In this document: positions 57,294-64,000 of the stretch, piece after piece
How positions within the stretch are numbered: the stretch's first letter is position 1
How the letters are laid out: every line of letters starts with the position of its first letter
Assembly (NCBI RefSeq): GCF_002115745.1
Contig: NZ_JFKB01000009.1
Span: forward strand, 124,001 to 188,000
DNA: 64,000 nt
Direction: 5' to 3'
From: Thalassospira alkalitolerans
Lineage (GTDB): Bacteria > Pseudomonadota > Alphaproteobacteria > Rhodospirillales > Thalassospiraceae
The notes under the pieces: generated by a model
The model's database searches: none
What the model saw: the letters and a program-made list of their open reading frames with translations, nothing else
Told to the model about the DNA's origin: nothing
Position numbers and translations under genes: made by a program

Positions 57294-58184
57294 TTACAAA
57301 GCCTCGGCGCCGGAAATGATTTCAATCAGTTCATTGGTGATCTGGGCCTGACGTGAGCGGTTGTACTGGATGCTCAGTCGGTCGATCATATCGCCGGCGT
57401 TGCGGGTTGCGTTATCCATCGCGGACATACGCGCACCGTGCTCGGATGCACTGCTTTCCAGCATGGCACCGAAAATCTGGACACCAACATTGCGCGGCAG
57501 AAGATCAGCCAGAATGGCTTCTTCGGACGGTTCATAATCATAAACCGCAGAAGAACCGGTTGCTTCTTCCTGCCCGTCGGTTTCCGGCACCGCGAACGGC
57601 ACCAGTTGCTGTGTGGTAACGACCTGCGAAATGGCTGACACGAACTTATTATAGATGATCGAGCAAACATCAAATTCGCCGGCGTCATACAGCGCCAGAA
57701 TTTTATCAGCGACATCGGTAGCAGCAGAGAAATCAATCCCCTTCTTGCCTTCGACGCCGATATACCGGGCGACAATTGCGTCACCAAATTCACGCTTGAG
57801 CGCATCCGATGCCTTACGGCCAACACAGATCAGCTTCACCGTTTTTCCCGCGGCCTGAAGGGCGCGGACTTTAATACGGGTCGCTTTAATGATCGAAGCG
57901 TTGAAACCACCGCAAAGGCCACGATCCGAGGTAAAGACGACGAGCAGATGCACATCTTCTTTCCCTGTACCAGATAGAAGCTTCGGTGCCCCTTGTGATC
58001 CACCAACCGCAGCTGCGAGGCGGCCCAGCATCGTCCCCATGCGATCTGCATAAGGACGGGCTGCTTCCGCGGCATCTTGCGACCGGCGGAGCTTAGAGGC
58101 TGCCACCATCTTCATCGCCGAAGTAATTTTCTTCGTCGATTTGACGCTGGCAATGCGCGAGCGCAGATCCTTTAAACTAGCCAT
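57294..58184 (-). CDS. atpG: ATP synthase F1 subunit gamma
   Basis: 296 aa central rotor shaft. N-terminal [20 protein letters not shown] and C-terminal [20 protein letters not shown] with [15 protein letters not shown] are diagnostic. Third gene of the operon. Confidence 0.97.
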   Translation of the reverse strand: MASLKDLRSRIASVKSTKKITSAMKMVAASKLRRSQDAAEAARPYADRMGTMLGRLAAAVGGSQGAPKLLSGTGKEDVHLLVVFTSDRGLCGGFNASIIKATRIKVRALQAAGKTVKLICVGRKASDALKREFGDAIVARYIGVEGKKGIDFSAATDVADKILALYDAGEFDVCSIIYNKFVSAISQVVTTQQLVPFAVPETDGQEEATGSSAVYDYEPSEEAILADLLPRNVGVQIFGAMLESSASEHGARMSAMDNATRNAGDMIDRLSIQYNRSRQAQITNELIEIISGAEAL

Positions 58185-58214
58185 TGCGTTTCCTCCTTCG
58201 CCTTAAGTTCAGAC

Positions 58215-59747
58215 TTACGCGAAGGTTTTCGCGAACTTGTCGAGGAACGCTCTCAGCTTGCTTTCGCTGTCTTCCGACAGAACTTTCTCGGTGCGGATTG
58301 CATCAAGAATGTCAGAGCCGGTTGAACGGATATCGTTCAGGAACTGCTCTTCGAATGCACGAATTTTGCCAACAGCTACGCCGTCAAGGTAACCCTTAAC
58401 ACCGGCATAGATCACGACAACCTGTTCTTCCACTTTAAGCGGCGAGTACTGCGCCTGCTTGAGCAGCTCGGTCAAACGTGCACCACGTGCCAGCAGTTTC
58501 TGGGTCGCCGGATCAAGATCCGATGCGAACTGTGCGAAAGCTTCCATTTCACGGTACTGCGCAAGTTCCAGCTTGATCGAACCGGCAACCTGTTTCATTG
58601 CCTTGATCTGAGCAGACGAACCCACACGCGAGACCGACAGACCGACGTTCACAGCCGGGCGAACGCCCTTATAGAACAGATCGGTCTCAAGGAAGATCTG
58701 ACCATCGGTGATCGAAATCACGTTAGTCGGAATAAACGCCGAAACGTCGTTACCCTGGGTTTCAATAACCGGCAGTGCGGTCAGCGAACCAGCGCCGTTT
58801 TCGTCGTTCATTTTCGCCGCACGTTCCAGAAGACGGGAGTGCAGATAGAAAACGTCACCCGGGAACGCTTCACGTCCCGGTGGGCGGCGAAGCAACAGCG
58901 ACATCTGACGATAGGCAACAGCCTGTTTCGACAAATCATCATAGAAGATGGTCGCGTGCATGCCGTTATCACGGAAATACTCGCCCATTGCGCAAGCAAC
59001 AAACGGTGCCAGGAACTGCATCGGCGCCGGATCCGAAGCGGTAGCCGCAACAACGATGGTATTTTCCATCGCGCCGCGCTCTTCAAGAACCTTAACAACC
59101 TGTGCAACGGTCGACCGTTTCTGACCAACAGCAACATAGATGCAGAACATCTTGTCGCTGTCTTTTTTCGCAGCATCGTTCACCGGTTTCTGGTTCAGAA
59201 TGGTGTCGATGATGATTGCGGTTTTACCAGTCTGACGGTCACCAATGATCAGCTCACGCTGGCCACGGCCAATCGGGATCAAAGCATCAATCGACTTGAT
59301 ACCGGTCTGTACCGGCTCATGAACCGATTTACGCGGGATAATGCCAGGTGCCTTGACGTCAGCAAGACGACGCTCTTTTACACCCAGATCACCCTTGCCG
59401 TCGATCGGGTTGCCAAGTGCGTCAACAACACGCCCCAGCAGCTCTTTACCAACCGGAGCATCAACGATGGCACCGGTACGCTTAACCTGGTCACCTTCTT
59501 TGATCGAACGGTCAGAGCCGAAAATAACGATACCGACGTTGTCTTCCTCAAGATTAAGGGCCATGCCCTTAATCCCACCGGGGAAGTCGACCAATTCACC
59601 GGCCTGAACATTGTCAAGACCATGAACACGGGCGATACCGTCACCGACAGAAAGAACCTGCCCGACTTCGGCAACTTCGGCTTCAGCACCAAAATTGGCG
59701 ATCTGATCCTTAAGAATAGCGGAGATCTCCGCGGCGCGGATTTCCAT
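58215..59747 (-). CDS. atpA: ATP synthase F1 subunit alpha
   Basis: 510 aa regulatory nucleotide-binding subunit. Walker [29 protein letters not shown] and GVKGYLDG near the end. ATG 59747 follows AAGGGG and overlaps the atpH stop by 1 nt (TGATG), so translation is coupled. Confidence 0.98.
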   Translation of the reverse strand: MEIRAAEISAILKDQIANFGAEAEVAEVGQVLSVGDGIARVHGLDNVQAGELVDFPGGIKGMALNLEEDNVGIVIFGSDRSIKEGDQVKRTGAIVDAPVGKELLGRVVDALGNPIDGKGDLGVKERRLADVKAPGIIPRKSVHEPVQTGIKSIDALIPIGRGQRELIIGDRQTGKTAIIIDTILNQKPVNDAAKKDSDKMFCIYVAVGQKRSTVAQVVKVLEERGAMENTIVVAATASDPAPMQFLAPFVACAMGEYFRDNGMHATIFYDDLSKQAVAYRQMSLLLRRPPGREAFPGDVFYLHSRLLERAAKMNDENGAGSLTALPVIETQGNDVSAFIPTNVISITDGQIFLETDLFYKGVRPAVNVGLSVSRVGSSAQIKAMKQVAGSIKLELAQYREMEAFAQFASDLDPATQKLLARGARLTELLKQAQYSPLKVEEQVVVIYAGVKGYLDGVAVGKIRAFEEQFLNDIRSTGSDILDAIRTEKVLSEDSESKLRAFLDKFAKTFA

Positions 59748-60304
59748 CACGCAACCCCTTTCATAGCGAGCTCGAGCTTCTGCAATTTGGTGCGAAGCGA
59801 GGCATCAAAAACCCGGGAACCGACCTTGACAACAAGGCCGCCAAGAACCGCCGGATCGACATTCAGGTCCACTTTGACAGTGGCACCGACAACTTCTTTA
59901 AGAGCGCCGGTAACGGCTTCGATTTGCTCTTTCTTCAGCTCGGCAGCCGAGGTCACCTGTGCGGTCACTTCGCCCTTATGAGCTGAGAGCATGGAAAGGT
60001 AGGAATTTATAATGCTCGGCAGAACAAACAGACGGCGTTTCTGACACAGAACACCTACGGTCTTCTTGGTCAGCTCGGAAACACCAAGCTTGTCCAGAAG
60101 GGCCGCCATTGCCTTAGCCTGCACATCCCGGGAAATCACGGGACTACGGAGCACATTCCGCAGGTCATCGCTTTCGACGATGGCCTGGTCGAGCACGTCA
60201 AGATCGCTTTTGACAACATCAAGCTTATTGGCTGCAAGAGCCAATTCGAACAATGCTGTGGCGTAACGCCCTTGGAGCCCGGTCGCGGCAGTAATTTGGG
60301 ACAC
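59747..60304 (-). CDS. atpH: ATP synthase F1 subunit delta
   Basis: 185 aa OSCP/delta subunit joining F1 to the peripheral stalk. [15 protein letters not shown] at the start and the C-terminal [20 protein letters not shown], which is typical. GTG start at 60304 with GAGGG upstream. First gene of atpHAGDC; the F0 genes are elsewhere, as usual in alphaproteobacteria. Confidence 0.95.
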   Translation of the reverse strand: MSQITAATGLQGRYATALFELALAANKLDVVKSDLDVLDQAIVESDDLRNVLRSPVISRDVQAKAMAALLDKLGVSELTKKTVGVLCQKRRLFVLPSIINSYLSMLSAHKGEVTAQVTSAAELKKEQIEAVTGALKEVVGATVKVDLNVDPAVLGGLVVKVGSRVFDASLRTKLQKLELAMKGVA

Positions 60305-60770
60305 CGTTGAAAGCCCTCAATTCTGGTTATGAGAACGACTCGGATACGTATAAAAAAATGTTCTCTCGGAAGGAGTTCCCGCCGAGAAGCGAGCGTTTGG
60401 TAGCACATGTCCATGACAGGGGCAACCCCCGCGCAACCCCATTTGGACCGACTTTTTCATTATGGGCAGAAGTTGGGGCAAATCCGTGCCCTATCTCAGA
60501 CTTTTCATCGCTTTTTACGACTATTTTATAACACGCCCTCTCGCCCCTGCCGGGGATGTCCCGCCATCAAGATCGCTTTTTCAGGACGAATCCCCGACTT
60601 TTCCTGCAAAGCCGTCCGCACAACCCCTGATATTCAGGTGTTTTTCCTATCAACGATTGTAATCGACTTCACATAAAAATCGGCCAGACGACCATTTTGG
60701 GCACCGATGTCATCACGCAGAACACCAAAACAATCCGATATTGCCGATTAGATCAGAATGGAACCGCCAC
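60305..60770. other. Intergenic region upstream of the atp operon
   Basis: About 465 bp with no convincing gene. It must carry the atpHAGDC promoter (minus strand); the best -10-like element is TATACG near 60345, with no clear -35. Confidence 0.35.
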
Positions 60771-60998
60771 ATGAACGGGACCCCAGCCCGAACTCCGATC
60801 ATCAAAGGCCTGTCCGAGGCGCTGCTTAAATGGATGGTCGACAGCACCCCGCGCGGCATTGATATCGACATCATGGCAGAAGTCCTGCACGACATCAGCA
60901 TTTCAGACCATGAAAAGCGACATTATCCTGACCCTGTCGCAAAATACGGACCGCACCGCATATCTGGATCCCCCACAAGAAGCCCATCTTTTGTTTGA
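60771..60998 (+). CDS. Possible small hypothetical protein (frame A)
   Basis: 75 aa beginning MNGTPARTPIIKGLSEALLK. The first 50 codons look coding (IDIDIMAEVLHDIS), the tail less so. No family recognised. It overlaps a second coding-like frame at 60910-61101, which may be the true continuation after a frameshift. Confidence 0.28.
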   Translation: MNGTPARTPIIKGLSEALLKWMVDSTPRGIDIDIMAEVLHDISISDHEKRHYPDPVAKYGPHRISGSPTRSPSFV

Positions 60999-61101
60999 TT
61001 GGCGATTTGTGGTTCACGTCGAAGACCGGGAATCAATCCCTTTCAACGACTTTTCCGATCTTGCATATCTGCACATCGGTGCTGCCGCCGGATATTCCTA
61101 A
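60910..61101 (+). CDS. Possible small hypothetical protein (frame B)
   Basis: 63 aa beginning MKSDIILTLSQNTDRTAYLD, with FDWRFVVHVEDRE and a FSDLAYLHIGAAAG end. No ribosome site at the ATG. Either a separate small gene translated by coupling from the frame above, or its frameshifted second half. Convergent with priA. Confidence 0.3.
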   Translation: MKSDIILTLSQNTDRTAYLDPPQEAHLLFDWRFVVHVEDRESIPFNDFSDLAYLHIGAAAGYS

Positions 61102-61167
61102 GCCGAGACCTTTTGGCAATCGGGACTGGATTGATGACCGTCGCAATATCAAAACCAAATACAGGAC

Positions 61168-63408
61168 TTACATAAAACTATAAGGATCGATATCAATTTG
61201 CACCCGGACACTGCTCGGTGTTTTGACCTTTGCCAGCCAATCATGGATCATTGCCTGTAGCCGGACCTGCTTATCTGTTCGGATCAAAAACCGCCTGCGA
61301 TATCGTCCGCGCAGCAATGATAACGGGGCAGGGGCCGGCCCCAACACCATGATGCCATCCCCGCGCGGCGCGGCGCGCCCGATCCGCCAGGCCGCTTCAT
61401 CGACCTCGTTTTCCTTTTTGCCCGATATGATCAGGGCGGCCAACCGGCCATGCGGCGGCATCCCATGCGTTAAACGTTGCGAAAGTTCGACCTCGTTAAA
61501 CGCATCGCGATCCCCCGCGGCAATCGCCTTAATCACCCGGTTTGATGGATCGGCGGTCTGTAGCAAAACAGTCCCGGGGCGATCACCGCGCCCTGCGCGC
61601 CCGGCAACCTGGGTCATCAATTGATAACTGCGTTCGGCCGCACGTAAATCCCCGCCTGCCAAACCAAGATCGGCATCGACAACTCCGACCAGCGTCAGCA
61701 TGGGAAAGTGATAGCCCTTTGCCAAAATCTGAGTCCCGATCAAAAGATCAACTTCATGATTATGCACACGATCGATTAATGCGGCCGCGGCCTTGGGACC
61801 GGCAATATTGTCCGATGTTGCAACCTCGATCCGCAATTGCGGAAATGTTTCAACCGCTTCCTCATAAAGCCGTTCAACACCGGGGCCACATGCCGACAGC
61901 TTTTCCTCTGCCCCGCAGGCAGGGCACGTATCAGGTGTCTTTGCCGTATAGCCGCAATGATGGCATTGCAACTTCCCCCACGCACGATGTTCAACCAACC
62001 AGGCCGTGCAATTTGGGCATTGGAACCGATGCCCGCAGGTACGGCATAATGTCAGCGGCGCATAACCGCGTCGGTTTAAAAACAACATCGCCTGTTCACC
62101 GGCGGCAAAGGTTTCCGCCAGTCGTTTTTTCAATGTCGGTGTGATCCAGCGTTGGCGTTCCGGTCGGTCTTGGCGGATATCGACAATCTCGACACTTGGC
62201 AAAACCGCAACACCGTGGCGCTCGGAAAGTTCCACCGTGCCATATCGCCCGGCCTCGACATTGGCCAGCGTTTCAAGCGACGGGGTTGCTGATGCCAAAA
62301 TAACCGGAATGGCCCCGATATGGCCGCGCGCCACCGCCATATCACGCGCATGATAAATCACGCCGTCTTCTTGTTTGAAGGCATGTTCGTGTTCTTCATC
62401 GACAACGATCAGACCCAAATTGGCATAGGGCAAAAACAGCCCGGAACGCGCGCCAACCACCAATCGCGCCGAACCATCAGCCACCGCACGCCATGTTTCA
62501 CGGCGGCGCGCCTGCCCAACCTCGGAATGCCACAGGGCCGGTTCAACACCGAACCGGTCTCGGAACCGTTGCAACCATTGCGCCGACAGGGCAATTTCCG
62601 GCAACAGGACCACCACCTGCTTGCCCGTTTCCAGTGCGATTCTTATGGCTTCAAAATACACTTCGGTTTTGCCAGACCCGGTCACACCATCAAGCAATGT
62701 GACGGAAAACCCATCATCGGCGACCTTGCGGCACAATTCATTGGCCGCATGTTCCTGCGCCTCGGAAAGATGCGGGCGCGGAATATCAAGATCGGGTGGA
62801 TTAAACGGCGATGGCGGCGCCACCATCAAACGCCGGACAATACCGACCTCGACCAATCCTTTGATCACGCTGGCACCGGCACCGGTTTCGCGCATGATAT
62901 CGGCCTGCTCCATCGGCGGATGATCGCGCAAAAAGGCCATAACGCGTTTTCGCGGCGGGGTCATGCGAATGCCAGGATCGGTCGACTCGCCATTGGGCTG
63001 GGCCAACGTAAAACGAAAAACCGGCTTGGGTGGCTCAAGCGCATCAGGGACACTCATGGCCATGCGCAACACCGCCCCTTGTGGGGACATGGTATAGGCC
63101 GAGACCCAATCAATAAATTTTCGGGTGACTTCCGCCATCGGCGGCACCTGCAAAACGCCATAAATCTCGCGCAATTTCGCCGGATCGACATCACCCTTGG
63201 CTTTGCCCCAAACAACCCCGCGCTGGGTTTGACGGCCCAGCGGGATTTCGACAAAATCGCCGGGCTGCACATTTAAACCCTCGGGAACAAGGTAATCATA
63301 TGGCCCAGCCAAAGGCAGTGGCGGCAAGACACTGATTGTCTCGCCCGTCACCTGAAAGGCAGGATCGTCATCAAACAAATTTCCCGATATGGCCTTTGCG
63401 GCGCTCAT
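61168..63408 (-). CDS. priA: Primosomal protein N' (PriA helicase)
   Basis: 746 aa replication-restart helicase. DNA-binding domain at the N-terminus (VLPPLPLAGPYDYLVPEGL), Walker A GVTGSGKTEVY, DEEH box VVDEEHEHAFKQ, and the zinc-binding cysteine cluster CRTCGHRFQCPNC with CHHCGYTAKTPDTCPACG, then QVAGRAGRGDRPG. It reloads the replisome at stalled forks. Confidence 0.97.
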   Translation of the reverse strand: MSAAKAISGNLFDDDPAFQVTGETISVLPPLPLAGPYDYLVPEGLNVQPGDFVEIPLGRQTQRGVVWGKAKGDVDPAKLREIYGVLQVPPMAEVTRKFIDWVSAYTMSPQGAVLRMAMSVPDALEPPKPVFRFTLAQPNGESTDPGIRMTPPRKRVMAFLRDHPPMEQADIMRETGAGASVIKGLVEVGIVRRLMVAPPSPFNPPDLDIPRPHLSEAQEHAANELCRKVADDGFSVTLLDGVTGSGKTEVYFEAIRIALETGKQVVVLLPEIALSAQWLQRFRDRFGVEPALWHSEVGQARRRETWRAVADGSARLVVGARSGLFLPYANLGLIVVDEEHEHAFKQEDGVIYHARDMAVARGHIGAIPVILASATPSLETLANVEAGRYGTVELSERHGVAVLPSVEIVDIRQDRPERQRWITPTLKKRLAETFAAGEQAMLFLNRRGYAPLTLCRTCGHRFQCPNCTAWLVEHRAWGKLQCHHCGYTAKTPDTCPACGAEEKLSACGPGVERLYEEAVETFPQLRIEVATSDNIAGPKAAAALIDRVHNHEVDLLIGTQILAKGYHFPMLTLVGVVDADLGLAGGDLRAAERSYQLMTQVAGRAGRGDRPGTVLLQTADPSNRVIKAIAAGDRDAFNEVELSQRLTHGMPPHGRLAALIISGKKENEVDEAAWRIGRAAPRGDGIMVLGPAPAPLSLLRGRYRRRFLIRTDKQVRLQAMIHDWLAKVKTPSSVRVQIDIDPYSFM

Positions 63409-63594
63409 ATATTATAAACCCCGTCAGGATGCCTCTGGGTTGGTCGCATAACTATGCATGACCGGCTTGTGGCACAAAGAAAAACGGTCCCACAGCCTAG
63501 GTTGTCTGGCACCGTCATTTGAATGGCACCGGACCCTATCAGCTAACCGCATCATCGAACAACGATCTTCAAAAGCTCCCAAGCAGGAAATCCA

Positions 63595-64000
63595 ATGAAG
63601 TTTTTCATCGACACCGCCGACATCGACGCGATCCGCGAAATTGCCAAATCCGGCCTCGTGGACGGCGTCACCACCAATCCGTCGCTGGTTGCAAAGACAG
63701 GTCAGCCGTTTCTCGAACTGATCAAGGAAATTTGTGACGTTGTTGACGGCCCGGTCAGCGCCGAAGTTGCCGCGACCGATTTTGAAACCATGGTTGCCGA
63801 AGGCCGCAAGCTTGCCAAAATCGCCGACAATGTCGTCGTCAAGCTGCCGCTGACCCCGGACGGGCTCAAAGCCTGCCGCACCTTCACCGACGAAGGCATC
63901 AAAACCAACGTCACCCTTTGCTTCTCGGTTGGTCAGGCCATCTTGGCTGCCAAAGCCGGCGCAACCTATGTTTCGCCGTTTGTTGGCCGCCTTGACGATA
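63595..64000 (+). CDS. Transaldolase / fructose-6-phosphate aldolase family (5' part)
   Basis: The first 135 residues before the window edge. [29 protein letters not shown] and the Schiff-base lysine in [11 protein letters not shown] identify the short TalC/FSA (MipB) subfamily; [14 protein letters not shown] is the phosphate-binding side. It transfers or cleaves dihydroxyacetone units in the pentose phosphate pathway. Start ATG 63595 follows AGGA. Confidence 0.92.
   Translation, partial: MKFFIDTADIDAIREIAKSGLVDGVTTNPSLVAKTGQPFLELIKEICDVVDGPVSAEVAATDFETMVAEGRKLAKIADNVVVKLPLTPDGLKACRTFTDEGIKTNVTLCFSVGQAILAAKAGATYVSPFVGRLDD

Noticed and set aside
58839-59981. 380-codon open frame antisense to atpA/atpH
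   Set aside because: Shadow of atpA and atpH, with no ribosome site and low-complexity content.

Overview
The window reads as a stretch of chromosome from a free-living, probably marine alphaproteobacterium. Evidence for this: F1 ATP synthase genes atpHAGDC without the F0 genes and next to priA, a folD-DUF167-yggT block, ccmF/ccmI, an ECF41 sigma factor and a SorC-controlled polyol transporter. Gene content and codon style suggest Rhodospirillales, plausibly Thalassospira (inference only). Coding density is high. I saw no tRNA, rRNA, insertion sequence, prophage or CRISPR.

Layout. 1-6.4 kb: leuD end, leuB, an ECF41 sigma factor with its carboxymuconolactone-decarboxylase-like partner, two unknown proteins, cyclopropane fatty acid synthase, asd. 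6.5-12.7 kb: SorC regulator, polyol ABC transporter (smoEFGK type) and a short-chain polyol dehydrogenase. 12.8-20.6 kb: three alkylation-repair genes (YcaQ/AlkX-like, Tag, AlkB-like) among an SLC13-type transporter, folD-DUF167-yggT and an orphan LacI regulator. 20.8-23.6 kb: nsrR-nnrS (nitric oxide response) and a soluble CZB chemoreceptor whose promoter lies in a 49-bp palindrome. 23.6-31 kb: riboswitch-controlled cobT and an RND efflux operon. 31-39 kb: membrane chemoreceptor, AraC and LysR regulators, a ureohydrolase, azlCD, an acyltransferase. 39-46.5 kb: prfC and a two-armed arsenic island (arsR-arsP and arsR-arsC-acr3-gapdh-arsJ). 46.5-51 kb: a probable structured RNA ahead of phoH, riboswitch-controlled thiC, a CDF metal exporter. 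51-55 kb: ccmF-ccmI and an orphan response regulator. 55-64 kb: atpHAGDC, priA and a transaldolase-type gene cut by the window edge.

Main points of interest: (i) the 49-bp palindrome over the chemoreceptor promoter beside nsrR-nnrS, with a CZB domain that lacks one zinc ligand; (ii) a terminator-ended structured RNA upstream of phoH that I cannot assign to a family; (iii) an ECF41 module with a well-matching promoter upstream of its partner gene; (iv) an arsenic island whose two ArsR proteins have different cysteine sets, matching an organic/inorganic division of labour. Most of the window is conserved housekeeping and transport. No wholly new multi-gene system could be shown from sequence alone.
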